A stretch of DNA of 64,000 nucleotides, taken from positions 1-64,000 of the forward strand of contig CAIZNI010000071.1 of NCBI GenBank assembly GCA_903934295.1. Reading direction: 5' to 3'. The notes beneath the pieces were generated by a model. It saw nothing but the letters and a program-made list of their open reading frames with translations. It was not told the DNA's origin and did no database searches. The translations under genes and the position numbers were made by a program. This document shows positions 53,042 to 63,380 of the stretch, piece after piece. The stretch is from an uncultured beta proteobacterium (GTDB lineage Bacteria > Pseudomonadota > Gammaproteobacteria > Burkholderiales > Burkholderiaceae_E). Position 1 is the first letter of the stretch; every line of letters begins with the position of its first letter.

Positions 53042-54694
53042 TCACATCGGCGGCAGGTAGGGTTCGTACTGGAAGCCATTGGTGATCGCGCCGATCACAT
53101 TGGCCTGGTTCTCGGGCGACTCCGAGAATTGTGCCAGCACGAAGGGTCGCGAGAAAACCGCACCGTCGAACTCGCCGCGACCGTAGAGCGCGTCGAGCCA
53201 GAAGTAATAGCCGCTGTCCGGCGCCCGGTCCATCACATTGGCGTACAGCCGTGTCATGAACTGCTCGTTGGTCGGGTTCGCGCCGTACAGGCTGGTGAAC
53301 TCGGTGCTGGTCATGAAGTTGGCCGCCGCATCGACCAGGCTGAGCCCGCGGTCGATGGAGTACATCCAGAAACCCACCCCGCCCTCGTCGGGCACCCGGT
53401 CGAAAGCGGCCTGATAGAGCCGATACGCCTGGCCGCCGGTGCCGGCGATGTCGAAGCCCACCGCCGTGGTGCCGAACACCGCGCGCTCGATGTCGTGCAG
53501 CGTGTCCACCCCTTCGGGTCCGCTGACCTGGATGTCGTCGTTGGCCAGGCGCACCAGGGTGTTGGCCGATCGTGCCGAGGTGTAGCGCGCCTCGTCCAGG
53601 CCGCTGCCCCCGTCCAGGCGATCGTCGCCCGCGCCGCCGGTGAGCGAGTCGTCGCCTGCGCCCCCGCTCAGGGTGTCGTCGCCGGCGCCGCCGCGGCGGC
53701 TGTCATTGCCCGCGCCGCCCACGTAGGTCTGGTTGTCCGGATCGGCCAGCGTGGTGAAGTCGTGGATCGGGGTGCCGGTGTAGTCGTTGCCCGACAGGTC
53801 CTTGATCGATCCGATCGCGAATTCGACGCTGTAGGACTTGCCATAGCGCAGGTTGCCCGACGGATCCAGGGTGAGGGTGTTGCCCGCGATCGAGAGGTTG
53901 CCGCTGGTGGCGGCGTCGTATGAGGCGAAGGCTGCGCCGCTGGCCTCGCGGATCACGATGGTGCCGGCGCCGCGCTGGATCGGCTCGCTGAAGGTGAGCA
54001 CGATGTTGCTCTCGCGCGCCACGTCGGTGGCACCGTCGGCCGGACTGAAGGCGGTGACGGTGGGCGCGGTGGTGTCCTGCGCCACGGCGAAGGGGCTGAC
54101 CCGCACGGTGAGGGTGGCTGCCGTGCCGTCCAGGGCGTAGACCTGGAACGCCTCGTTCACCGTCTTGTTCTGGTCGATGATCTCGGTGCGCCGGCCGTTG
54201 AAGAGTTCGTAGTGCCACGCGCCGTCTTCGGTGAGGGTGAGTGCCCCGGCGCGCCCCGGCAGGCCGGTCACCGCCTGCAGGCCCTTCTCCCCGGTGTCGG
54301 TGTCCTGGACGCTGATCCGGCCGTCGAGGCCGTTGGCCGCCGAGGCATTCAGGCTCATCGACAGGTCGCCGTCGATCGCGGCCGGGTCGTTGGTGCCGCG
54401 CACCACGACATCGATCAGCCCCTGCACAAGACCGCCGTCTGCGCTGACGGTGAAGGTGTCATGGAACGATGCGCCCAGGGGCATGGCCTGGACCGACGCC
54501 AGGGCGTTGATCAGGTCGTAGCGCCACACCCCGGTGCTGGCCAGGGTCAGCGTGCCGTAGAGACCCTCGACGGTGCCGGCGATGAAGGGGGCGCCGGCGC
54601 TGCCGCTGGCGACGAACACTTCCCCGATCGCGCGCAACGCGGTGTCCTCGGTCACCAGGCCGGACAGGTTCCCGGCGATTTGAGCGTTTGCCAT
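53042..54694 (-). CDS. Large secreted protein: VCBS-like, SbsA Ig-like, RTX and DUF4214 domains
   Basis: 550 residues without a signal peptide. Two VCBS-like repeats at the N-terminus (EGLYGTLTLASTGVWRYDL, ALTLTEDGAWHYEL) are followed by an Ig-like SbsA/Big_5 domain (PTVTAFSPADGATDVARESNIVLTF). A run of RTX nonapeptides (GGAGDDTLSGGAGDDSL) comes next. The C-terminal half is a DUF4214 domain (YRLYQAAFDRVPDEGGVGFWM, LYANVMDRAPDSGYYFWLDAL). RTX repeats without a leader imply type I secretion and Ca2+ binding. It follows the giant gene at 23 bp on the same strand. Confidence 0.9.
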   Translation of the reverse strand: MANAQIAGNLSGLVTEDTALRAIGEVFVASGSAGAPFIAGTVEGLYGTLTLASTGVWRYDLINALASVQAMPLGASFHDTFTVSADGGLVQGLIDVVVRGTNDPAAIDGDLSMSLNASAANGLDGRISVQDTDTGEKGLQAVTGLPGRAGALTLTEDGAWHYELFNGRRTEIIDQNKTVNEAFQVYALDGTAATLTVRVSPFAVAQDTTAPTVTAFSPADGATDVARESNIVLTFSEPIQRGAGTIVIREASGAAFASYDAATSGNLSIAGNTLTLDPSGNLRYGKSYSVEFAIGSIKDLSGNDYTGTPIHDFTTLADPDNQTYVGGAGNDSRRGGAGDDTLSGGAGDDSLTGGAGDDRLDGGSGLDEARYTSARSANTLVRLANDDIQVSGPEGVDTLHDIERAVFGTTAVGFDIAGTGGQAYRLYQAAFDRVPDEGGVGFWMYSIDRGLSLVDAAANFMTSTEFTSLYGANPTNEQFMTRLYANVMDRAPDSGYYFWLDALYGRGEFDGAVFSRPFVLAQFSESPENQANVIGAITNGFQYEPYLPPM

Positions 54695-54717
54695 GGTGTG
54701 TCGATTCTCTGGTCAGA

Positions 54718-57700
54718 TCAAAGGGTGAACGCGTCAGCTGCCGCGTAGTTCACCTGGTAGCCGAGGTCGGCCAGCGCGCCCACCGTGATGATGCTCAGGG
54801 GCATCGGTGCTGCCGATTCGGCATACCCGGTCATCAGTTCCCGATCGAACACCGACTCCAGCCAGTGCGAACCGGCGATGCCGGCGCCGCCGTTGGTCTC
54901 CAGCGGCACCGAGGTCGGCGTCGCGGGGGTGAGCGAATCGTAGGCCGCCACCGCGTTCGCGCCGGTGTAGGACGACGGGTTGGCGCCCGACACCAGCCCG
55001 CGCTGCTGCCAGAAGAAGGGTGTCAGACCCAGCACATGGCCCATCTCGTGGAGCACCGCGCTGGCGAAGGTCCCGTTGCTCACCATCGCGGCGATGTCGG
55101 CCACATCGAAGCGCATCAAGCCCAGATAGGGCAGTCCGCCGCTGCGCACCGCGGTGGCGCTCGCCTGCGCGAGCACCTGACCGACGCCGTCGAGGGTGGT
55201 CACGCTGGCGTCGATCATCAGGTCGTCGATCAGGCCGCGAGACGAGGCCACGTCCGGCAGATCGCCGGTGATGACCTGCGCCCAGCGCTGTGCGGCCTCC
55301 TCGAAGAAGTGCTGGTAGCCCGCATGGCCGCTGTAGTTCACGGTGATGGAGAAACTGCCTGGCGCCGGCGCCGTCACCGGGTCGGCGCTCAGCGTGTAGG
55401 CGCCCAGGCCGGTGCCGTAGTGGCGGGCCTCGAGGTAGTGGGTCCCGCCGATGCTGGGGGAGTAGGTGATCAGCGAATTCGGGTTGCCCGGGTCGATGTC
55501 GTCATTGGATCCGACGACCGCGCCGCTGCTGTTGTAGAGCGTGAGCAGCGGATCGGACAGCCCGCCGCCGGCCGCCCCGTTCAGCCGCAGGGCATAGGTC
55601 TCGCCGACGTTCAGGGTGACGGCGAACCAGTCGCGGTCGCCGCTGGTCTCGATCAGGCCGCTGGTGCTCGAGCCCACCGTCGTCCGCCCGGCGGTGGCGC
55701 TGGTGGCCGCGAAATCATCGCCGCTGGCGGCTGCCACGGTGGTGAACTGATAGCGGGTGGTGCCCGCAAAGGCATTGCCCGCAAGGTCGCGGATGTTGCC
55801 CGCCGAGAACTCCACCCGATAGCCGCTGGCGTTGCCCAGCGGGGCCGTCGGGTCGACGGTGAGCGTGCTGCCCGACAGCGCGAGCCGGGCACTGCTGGCG
55901 GCGTCGAAGGACTCGATCACCGTTCCCGCTGCCGTCTTCAGGAGCACCGTTCCTTCACCGCGCTGGATCGGCTCGCTGAAGGTGAGGGTGATGTTGCTGC
56001 CCACCGCCACCGCGCCGGCCTGGTCGGCCGGGCTGAAGCTCACCACGGTCGGCGCGACGGTGTCGAGCGCCGTGGTGAAGTCGTAGCTGTCGGCGCTGGC
56101 ATAAGCGTTGCCGGCCAGGTCGCGGACAGTGCCTGCCGCGAAGGCCAGCCGGTAAGTGGTGCCGTTGGCGAGAAGGGTCGCCGGGTCGACGGTGAGCGTG
56201 CTGCCCAGCACCGACAGCCGGGTGCTGGTGGCGGCATCGAAGGACTCGATCACCGTGCCCGCCCCGTTCGTCAGGTTGATCGTGCCGGTGCCGCGCGCGA
56301 TGGTTTCGCTGAAGGAGATCACCAGGTTGCTGCTGATCGCGACCCCGCTGGCGCCGTCGGCCGGGCTGAAGCTGAACACCGTGGGCGCGGTGGTGTCGGT
56401 GATCGCGTTGGCCTGTGCGCTCAGCGTGTAGTTGCCGGTGCTGCTCTCGTAACCGCTGGCCTCCAGGTAGTAGGTGCCTGCGCTGCCCGGCGCGAAGCTG
56501 AGCAGCGAGTTGCGGCTGCCCGGCGTGTCGTCGTTGGCACCGAGCAGGTTGCCGCCGGCGTCGTAGAGCGACAGGAAGGGATCGTTCAGGCCGGTGCCAC
56601 CCACCGCGTTCAGGCGAAACGCGTACGACTGGCCGGTGGCCAGCGTCATCGCGAACCAGTCGCGGTCGCCGTTGGTCTCGATGGCGCCGTTGACGCTGCC
56701 GCCTGCGGTGAGGCTGCCGGTGGTTCCAGCGGCAGCCGAATAGTCGTCGGTGCTGTTCGCTGCGGTGGTGAACCGATAGTCGGTGGTGCCGGCATGGGCG
56801 TTGCCCGCCAGGTCGCGGACGTTGCCCGCTGCGATGACTACCTGGTAACCGGTGGACACGGACAGGTTCGCGCCCGGGTCCAGGGTCAGCGTGGCGCCCG
56901 ACACCGTCAGCCGGTCGCTGGTGGCGGCGTCGAAGGATTCGATCACCGCGCCCGTCGCGTCCTTGAGCAGGAGGACGCCGGTCCCGCGCTGGATCGGTTC
57001 GTCGAAGGTGAGCACGAGGTTGCTGCCCACCGCGACCGCGCCGGCCTGATCGGCCGGGCTGAAGCGGATCACCGTCGGGGCGGTGGTGTCGCCCGCGGTG
57101 GTGAAGTTGAAGCGATTGGTGCCGGCAAATGCGTTGCCTGCCAGGTCCCGGACGGTGCCGGTCGCGAAGCTCACCTGGTAGCCGGCGGCACTGCTCAGGT
57201 CGGCGCTGGGATCGACGGTCAGCGTGCTGCCCGAAACCGTCAGCCGGGTGCTGGTGGCGGCATCGAAACTCTCGACGATCGCGCCGGCGGCTGTCTTCAG
57301 ATGCACCATGCCGAAGCCGCGCTGGATGGCCTCGCTGAAGGTCACCACCACGCTGCTGTTCACCGCGACCGCGGTGGCCTCGTCGGCGGGGCTGAAACTC
57401 ACCACCGTGGGGGCGGTGGTGTCGGTGACCCCGGCGATCTGAGCCGACAGCGTGTAGGCGCCGGCGCTGCCGGAGAAGCCGCGCGCCTCCAGGTAGTGGG
57501 TGCCGGTGACGGCCGCGGTGTAGGGCAGCAGCGAGTTCAGGCTCGCCGGGGCATCGTCGTTGGCGCTGAGCAGGTTGCCGCCCGCACTCAGGATCGACAG
57601 ATAGGGGTCCGACAGGCCATTGACCGACGCCGCATTCAGCCGGAACAGGTAGGGCTGGCCCGCGATCAGCGGGATCGCGAACCAGTCGCGATCGCCGTTG

Positions 57701-60700
57701 ATCTCGATGGTCCCGGATGCGCTGCCACCGACCGACACCTGGCCGGTGGTCGCGGCGACGGACTGGTAATCGTCCGCCTGGCTGGCAGCGGTGGTGAAGC
57801 GGCCGGCAACCGCGCCGGCACTGGCGTTGCCGGCCAGGTCGCTGACGCTGCCCGTGCCCAGTTCCACCCGGTAGCCGGTCAGGTTGTCCAGCGTCGCGGT
57901 GGGGTCGATGGTGAGGGTGTCGCCGGACACCGTCAGCCGGGGGCTGGTGGCCGCGTCGAAGGACTCGACCACCGCACCGGCGGCGGTCAGCAGCTGGATC
58001 GTTCCGGTGCCGCGCTGGATTGGCTCGCTGAAGGCCAGTCCGATCTGACTCGTGACCGGAACCGCGACGGCCTCGTCGCCCGGAGTGATCTGGCGCACCG
58101 CGGGTGCGGTCAGATCGAGCGTGAGAGGGCGGGGCGTGCTGAACGCGCTGGTGAGGCCGGCCCCATCGGTGACCGTGGCGCGGAAGGTGTGCAGGCCGTC
58201 CGCCAGGGCGGCCGAGGTGAACCGGTACTGGCCGGGCGTGTCCTCCCCGGCGGTGCCGAGCAGGGTGTCGCCGTCGTAGACGCGCAGGGTCTGGCCGGTC
58301 ACCGCGGTGAACAGCAGCGTCGGCGTGGTGTCGTTGGTGACGCCATCGGTGGCGCTCGCGCCGGTGTCGTCGGTGATCCCGGTGATGACCGGAGCGGGCG
58401 CGGCATCGTCATTGACCAGGGTGGCGGTGCCCGTGTCCCGCCCGAGGGTGGCCGACACCGGGTTCGACAGGCGCAGCTGGAAGGTTTCGGAGGCTTCGTG
58501 CAATCGATCGCCGGTGACCGGCACCTGCACCTGGCGGGTGGTTTCGCCCGGCTGAAAGCTCAGGGTTCCGCTCACGCGGGTGTAGTCGCCCGGCGCGCCG
58601 GCCGTGCCATCGACGGTGACGTAATCCACCGTGGTGGTCACCGGCGAGGCAAAGCTCAGCGTCACGGTGAAGGTGACCAGCCGGCTGCCGGCTTCGCCCT
58701 CGCTGATGCTCACATCGCCCACCGACAGGGCGGGCGGCGCGTCGTCGTTGATCACCGTCGCGGTGCCCGCGCTGCGCTCCAGCGTGGCATTGAGCGGGCT
58801 GGACAGGACCAGCTGAAAGGCCTCGCTGGCTTCGTAGTTCGAATCGCCCGTCACCGGCACGATCAGCGACTTCACCGTCTCGCCCGGCGCGAAGACGAGC
58901 GTGCCGGTGATCGCCGAAAAGTCATCGATCGCCATCGCGCTCTGGCTGGCGGTGCTGTAGCTCACCTCCACCGGCAGCGGAGAGGCGGTGTTCAGGCTTA
59001 CGGTGAAGGTCGCGTTTGCGGCGCCCGAATCGCCTTCCTGCAGCGTCAGGTCGTTCACCGACAGCGCCACATCGTCATTCAGGATGGTCCCCACGCCGGT
59101 GGTGTTGCCTGTCCGGGCCAGGCCCTGCAGATTGGACAGGACCAGCCGGAGCGTTTCGTTGGGCTCGGCCAGCGCATCGCGCATGACCGGCACGAGCACT
59201 TCCTTGGTCGTCTCTCCTTCGGCGAAATACAGGGTTCCGCTGCGCATGATGAAGTCGACGGCCGGGGTGGCGGTGACCCCGCTCGTCGCGTAGTTCACCG
59301 TGACCCCGCCGGTGGTCGGGCGGGCCAGCGTCACCAGGAAGTGCAGGGTGCTGTTGCCCGTACCGGTGCCTTCCGACTGGAACACATCGGACACGTACAG
59401 CGAGGGCGGCGGTTGCGTGTCGTCGTTGCGGATGGTGACGCTGCCGCTCTCGTTCGTGAGTTCGGTGCCGACCGGATTGGACAGCACCAGACGAAACGTC
59501 TCGTTGGGCTCGAAGGCCGTGTCGCCCTTGATCGTGACGGCAACCGTCTTGCTGGTCTCGCCGATCGCGAAGGTGAGGGTGCCGGCAGTGCCGATGTAGT
59601 CGGACCCGGCAGTGGCGGTGCCGTCGGCGGTGGCGTAGTCGACCTGGATCGGCTCAGCGGCCGCGGTGCTCAGGTTCACCGTGAAGGTGACGGTCTTCGT
59701 GCCGGTGTTGCCCTCGTCCACGGTGGCCGGGCTCGTCACGCTCAGGCCGTCGTCGTTGCGGATTACGCCCGCGCTGGTGCCGTTGGCGATCCCGGTACCG
59801 ACCGCGTTGCTCAGTTGCAGCGTCACCGTCTCGCTGGCCTCGGGCAGCACATCGCCGATGACCGGCACGGTCACTGTCCGGGTGGTTTCGCCGGGCGCGA
59901 AGGTGAGCGTGCCCGACACGCCGGTGTAGTCAACGCCCTCGGTGGCGGTGCCGGCCACCGTCGCGTAGTCCACCGTGACGCTGCCGGCCGAGGCGGTGGA
60001 CAGCGTGACGGTAAACACCAGGTTGGCGGTGCCGGCGTCGCCTTCGACCACGAAGGTGTCGGCAACCGACAGGGTGTCGTCGTTGCGGATGGTGCCGGTG
60101 CCGCTGTCATCGGCCAGCGCGGCGCCGGTGGCGTCCGAGAGCACCAGCAGGAAGGTTTCGTCGCTCTCGGCCTGGGAGTCCTTGTTCACCAGCACGGTGA
60201 CCTGCTTGAGGACCTCTCCCGCCGCGAAGCTCAGCGTGCCGCTCAGCGGCTGGAAGTCGCTGCCCGAGGCGGCGCTCAGGCCCGTGACCTGATAGTTCAC
60301 CGTGGCTGCCGAGCTCAGGGGCGACAGCAGGCTGACGTTGAACACGAAGGCGGTGGTGCCCGAGCCGCTGCCCTCGAACTGCGCCACATCGTTGACCGCG
60401 AAACCGTCGTCATTGGTGATGGTGCCCACGCCGGTGTCGTCGGCGATGACCGTGCCTACCGCACCGGAGAGCAGCACGCGGAAGGTCTCGCTGGCTTCGG
60501 TCAGCGCGTCGCGCGTCACGTTCACCGAGACGCTCTGGCTGGTCTCGCCTGGCGCGAAGCTTACCGAGCCACTGCTGCTGGTGAAATCGACATCGGCGTC
60601 CGCGGTGCCCGCCTGGGTCTCGAAATTCACCGTCACCCGGGAAGTCGAGGCCTTGAGCAGGCGCACGGTGAAAACCGCGGTGGTGGTCCCGGTTCCGCTG

Positions 60701-61755
60701 CCTTCGACCACCGTGACATCGCTGATCACCAGGCCGTCGTCGTTCACGATCGTGCCCACCGCGAGGTTGTCGCTCACCACCGCGTTGACCGGATTGGTCA
60801 ACACGACGCTGAAGGTCTCGTCGGCCTCGGTCACCGAGTCGCCGATGATGTCGACCGAGATCGTCTGCCGGGTCTGGCCGGCGGCGAACACCACCGTGCC
60901 GCCGACCGCGTTGAAGTCGCCCGCCCCCGCGGTGCCGATCTGGGTGTAGTAGTCGACCTTGACGACCTGGCTGACCGGCGCCGACAGGATCACATCGAAG
61001 GTCATTACCGAGGTACCGGGGCCATTGCCCTCGACCTGGGCGATGTCGACGATCGAGATCGCGATGATCGGCGTGCCGCTGCGCACGCCGAACACCCACT
61101 TGCCGGTCTCCCCGACGTTGCTGCTGTTTTCGAGCGCCAGGATGCCCGCCTGGTTGCCCGATTGCGGCAGTTCGAAATAGTTGAGCCCGTCGCCCGACGA
61201 ATAGCCGGCGCGCGCCACCGTGCCGCCCAGGCCGCCGGTGCCGCCGCTGGCCGAGCCGGTGGTCCAGTTGACGTCCTCGTAGCGAAAGACGATGTCGAAG
61301 TCGGATTCGCCGACCTTGATCAGCTGCAGCTGGAAGGCGTTGAGCTTGTCGGACGCGCTGTTGTAGTAGCCGACGTCGTCCCAGGTGACGGTGAACGTGC
61401 CCGTCGCCGAATCGAGGTCGTACCACATCAGGTTGGTGCCGGTGGACGTGCCGCCGGGGGTGATGCCACCGGCCGTGCCGCGCGTGTCCACATCGCCCCA
61501 GAACGGCGCAATGATCGGGTTGGAGGTCGTGCCGGTGATCTGCGTCGGGGTGAAGGTCCCGGTGCTTGCCGCGAAGGTGATGTTGCCGTTGTTGTTGATG
61601 TAGACGCTGGTCCACACCACCCCGAAAAAGTTCAGCCCCTGCGGAAAGACCGACCGGATGTCGATCAGCGCGGTCGAGCCGTCGTCGTTCCTGGGCAGGA
61701 ATGCCTCACCGAAGCCGGCGGTGCCGCCCAGGTTGTTGACGAGATTGCTGCTCAT
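54718..61755 (-). CDS. Giant modular surface protein with leishmanolysin-like protease domain
   Basis: 2345 residues. N-terminal nidogen-like (NIDO) domain, residues about 1-230. Then eight Calx-beta modules of about 110 residues each, most ending in VxNDD, about 235-1110. An Ig-like module and SbsA Ig-like (Big_5) units with PTVVSFSPADxA starts follow, interleaved with three PPC (pre-peptidase) domains ending EARGFSGSAGAYTLSA-like. The last ~215 residues carry HEMGHVLG (HExxH, residues 2236-2240), a third His about 57 residues later (AGSHW, 2297), and Met-turn ELMTG: a gluzincin-like leishmanolysin arrangement. No signal peptide is seen; type I secretion is inferred. ATG at 61755. Confidence 0.9.
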   Translation of the reverse strand: MSSNLVNNLGGTAGFGEAFLPRNDDGSTALIDIRSVFPQGLNFFGVVWTSVYINNNGNITFAASTGTFTPTQITGTTSNPIIAPFWGDVDTRGTAGGITPGGTSTGTNLMWYDLDSATGTFTVTWDDVGYYNSASDKLNAFQLQLIKVGESDFDIVFRYEDVNWTTGSASGGTGGLGGTVARAGYSSGDGLNYFELPQSGNQAGILALENSSNVGETGKWVFGVRSGTPIIAISIVDIAQVEGNGPGTSVMTFDVILSAPVSQVVKVDYYTQIGTAGAGDFNAVGGTVVFAAGQTRQTISVDIIGDSVTEADETFSVVLTNPVNAVVSDNLAVGTIVNDDGLVISDVTVVEGSGTGTTTAVFTVRLLKASTSRVTVNFETQAGTADADVDFTSSSGSVSFAPGETSQSVSVNVTRDALTEASETFRVLLSGAVGTVIADDTGVGTITNDDGFAVNDVAQFEGSGSGTTAFVFNVSLLSPLSSAATVNYQVTGLSAASGSDFQPLSGTLSFAAGEVLKQVTVLVNKDSQAESDETFLLVLSDATGAALADDSGTGTIRNDDTLSVADTFVVEGDAGTANLVFTVTLSTASAGSVTVDYATVAGTATEGVDYTGVSGTLTFAPGETTRTVTVPVIGDVLPEASETVTLQLSNAVGTGIANGTSAGVIRNDDGLSVTSPATVDEGNTGTKTVTFTVNLSTAAAEPIQVDYATADGTATAGSDYIGTAGTLTFAIGETSKTVAVTIKGDTAFEPNETFRLVLSNPVGTELTNESGSVTIRNDDTQPPPSLYVSDVFQSEGTGTGNSTLHFLVTLARPTTGGVTVNYATSGVTATPAVDFIMRSGTLYFAEGETTKEVLVPVMRDALAEPNETLRLVLSNLQGLARTGNTTGVGTILNDDVALSVNDLTLQEGDSGAANATFTVSLNTASPLPVEVSYSTASQSAMAIDDFSAITGTLVFAPGETVKSLIVPVTGDSNYEASEAFQLVLSSPLNATLERSAGTATVINDDAPPALSVGDVSISEGEAGSRLVTFTVTLSFASPVTTTVDYVTVDGTAGAPGDYTRVSGTLSFQPGETTRQVQVPVTGDRLHEASETFQLRLSNPVSATLGRDTGTATLVNDDAAPAPVITGITDDTGASATDGVTNDTTPTLLFTAVTGQTLRVYDGDTLLGTAGEDTPGQYRFTSAALADGLHTFRATVTDGAGLTSAFSTPRPLTLDLTAPAVRQITPGDEAVAVPVTSQIGLAFSEPIQRGTGTIQLLTAAGAVVESFDAATSPRLTVSGDTLTIDPTATLDNLTGYRVELGTGSVSDLAGNASAGAVAGRFTTAASQADDYQSVAATTGQVSVGGSASGTIEINGDRDWFAIPLIAGQPYLFRLNAASVNGLSDPYLSILSAGGNLLSANDDAPASLNSLLPYTAAVTGTHYLEARGFSGSAGAYTLSAQIAGVTDTTAPTVVSFSPADEATAVAVNSSVVVTFSEAIQRGFGMVHLKTAAGAIVESFDAATSTRLTVSGSTLTVDPSADLSSAAGYQVSFATGTVRDLAGNAFAGTNRFNFTTAGDTTAPTVIRFSPADQAGAVAVGSNLVLTFDEPIQRGTGVLLLKDATGAVIESFDAATSDRLTVSGATLTLDPGANLSVSTGYQVVIAAGNVRDLAGNAHAGTTDYRFTTAANSTDDYSAAAGTTGSLTAGGSVNGAIETNGDRDWFAMTLATGQSYAFRLNAVGGTGLNDPFLSLYDAGGNLLGANDDTPGSRNSLLSFAPGSAGTYYLEASGYESSTGNYTLSAQANAITDTTAPTVFSFSPADGASGVAISSNLVISFSETIARGTGTINLTNGAGTVIESFDAATSTRLSVLGSTLTVDPATLLANGTTYRLAFAAGTVRDLAGNAYASADSYDFTTALDTVAPTVVSFSPADQAGAVAVGSNITLTFSEPIQRGEGTVLLKTAAGTVIESFDAASSARLALSGSTLTVDPTAPLGNASGYRVEFSAGNIRDLAGNAFAGTTRYQFTTVAAASGDDFAATSATAGRTTVGSSTSGLIETSGDRDWFAVTLNVGETYALRLNGAAGGGLSDPLLTLYNSSGAVVGSNDDIDPGNPNSLITYSPSIGGTHYLEARHYGTGLGAYTLSADPVTAPAPGSFSITVNYSGHAGYQHFFEEAAQRWAQVITGDLPDVASSRGLIDDLMIDASVTTLDGVGQVLAQASATAVRSGGLPYLGLMRFDVADIAAMVSNGTFASAVLHEMGHVLGLTPFFWQQRGLVSGANPSSYTGANAVAAYDSLTPATPTSVPLETNGGAGIAGSHWLESVFDRELMTGYAESAAPMPLSIITVGALADLGYQVNYAAADAFTL

Positions 61756-62032
61756 GCTTTTTCCAGTCGGGTGGTGATTGGCTTGGTCAGCGGGTCGGCC
61801 CGGGCGTGCGGTGGCGAGCGGCGCGCGGGCGAGCGTCGGCTGATCGGGTCAGTCTAGGCGCGCGCCGCGGGCGGGCGGGAGGCAGGGCGATGAAAGGGCG
61901 GAAAGGGGGGGGTGATCGGCGCGGGTGTTGGTTTCGGGGGGATTACCTCTCCCGTGACACCCCTCCCGCCTCATGGCAGCATGCGTCTCGCCGCTTCCAC
62001 CCCGGGGCGGACCCTACCCAAGAGAGCGAACC

Positions 62033-63367
62033 ATGAGCAGCGTCGATCAGCACGGCAACCCGGTGTCGTTCACGCATCAGCCGGCGATCGACGCGCTCGA
62101 CAGGGCGTTCGGGTTGCTGCACGCCTACCAGGCCGATCCGCTGGCCGCGGTCGACCAGATCCTGGCGGATCACCCTGACTTCCTGATGGCGCACGCGTTT
62201 CGCGCCGGCATGCTGGCCACCGCGACCGACAAGGCTTTCGAGCCGGAGCTGGTGCGCAGCGTGCAGGCCGCCGAGGCCTTGCTGTCGCAGGGCAATGCGC
62301 GTGAGCGCGGGCACGTGGCCGCCGTGCGGGCCTGGCTCGATGGCGACTGGGAGCGCGCCACCGAGCACTGGGGGCGGGTCTCGATCGCCTATCCCCGGGA
62401 CCTGCCGGCGCTGCAGTTCGCGCATGTCGGTGATTTCTTTCTGGGTTCCTCGCACCTGTTGCGCGACCGGGTCGCCCGCGTGCTGCCGCATTGGCACGCG
62501 GACGTTCACGGCCATGGTTTCGTCGAGGGCATGTACGCCTTCGGGCTGGAAGAGGCGGGCGACTACGCGCAGGCCGAGTCTCGCGGCCGCGCGGCGGTCG
62601 AGCGCAATCCGCAGGACGGCTGGGCAGTGCACGCGGTCGCGCATGTCATGGAAATGCAGGGGCGCGCCACCGAGGGCGCCGCTTTTCTGGCCGACACCGC
62701 CGACGGCTGGGCGCCCAACAGCCTGTTCGCTTTTCACCTCTGGTGGCACAAGGCGCTGTTTCATCTGGACGGCGGCGATGCCGACTCAGCCCTGCGCCTG
62801 TTCGACGAGAACATTGCCGCGGGCGGCTTCGGCCAGGCGCTGGAACTGCTCGACGGCTCGTCGCTGCTGTGGCGGCTGTCGCTGCTGGGGTGCCCGGTCG
62901 GCGAGCGCTGGAACGGCTTGTCCGAGCGATGGGCGACTCGCCTCGACGACGCGTATTACGCCTTCAACGATGTGAATGCGATGCTGGCCTTCGTCGGCGC
63001 CGGCGATCGCCCGGCGCAGGCCCGCCAGCTCGATACCGTCCGGCGGGCGGCCGCGGGTACCGGCACCAATGCGCTGATGAGCCGCGAGATCGGCGTGCCG
63101 GCCTGCGAGGGCCTGGTCGCTTTCGGTCGCGGGGACTATGCCCTGGCCATCGACCGGCTGCTGCCCTTGCGTGCCAAGGCCAACCGCTTTGGCGGCAGTC
63201 ATGCGCAGCGCGATCTGTTCTCCTGGACGCTGACCGAGGCCGCGATCCGCCTGGGCGACCGGCCGTTGGCCGATGCCTTCGTGGCCGAACGCCTGTCCTG
63301 CAAGCCCGCCAGTCCGCTCAACCGGGCGTGGGCCACGCGGGCGCAGGCGCTGGCGACGCCGGGCTGA
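62033..63367 (+). CDS. TTC38-like tetratricopeptide repeat protein
   Basis: 444 residues. Helical-repeat protein resembling the TTC38 family (eukaryotic tetratricopeptide repeat protein 38 and bacterial homologues). Landmarks: HVGDFFLGSSHLLRDRVARVLPHW, HGFVEGMYAFGLEEAGDYAQAE, HAVAHVMEMQGRATEG, and HLWWHKALFHLDGGDADSALRLFDE. No enzymatic motif is visible. ATG at 62033 is preceded by AGAGAG. It is divergent from the giant gene (277-bp gap containing a G-run near 61900-61910). Confidence 0.85.
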   Translation: MSSVDQHGNPVSFTHQPAIDALDRAFGLLHAYQADPLAAVDQILADHPDFLMAHAFRAGMLATATDKAFEPELVRSVQAAEALLSQGNARERGHVAAVRAWLDGDWERATEHWGRVSIAYPRDLPALQFAHVGDFFLGSSHLLRDRVARVLPHWHADVHGHGFVEGMYAFGLEEAGDYAQAESRGRAAVERNPQDGWAVHAVAHVMEMQGRATEGAAFLADTADGWAPNSLFAFHLWWHKALFHLDGGDADSALRLFDENIAAGGFGQALELLDGSSLLWRLSLLGCPVGERWNGLSERWATRLDDAYYAFNDVNAMLAFVGAGDRPAQARQLDTVRRAAAGTGTNALMSREIGVPACEGLVAFGRGDYALAIDRLLPLRAKANRFGGSHAQRDLFSWTLTEAAIRLGDRPLADAFVAERLSCKPASPLNRAWATRAQALATPG

Positions 63368-63380
63368 TCCGGCGTCGGGC

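Noticed and set aside
54688-61857. A 7.2-kb open frame of 2389 codons on the plus strand opposite the giant gene
   Set aside because: It shows no recognisable domain and is His/Arg/Gly-rich as expected for the antisense of a high-GC coding sequence. The minus strand carries clear Calx-beta, PPC and protease modules.
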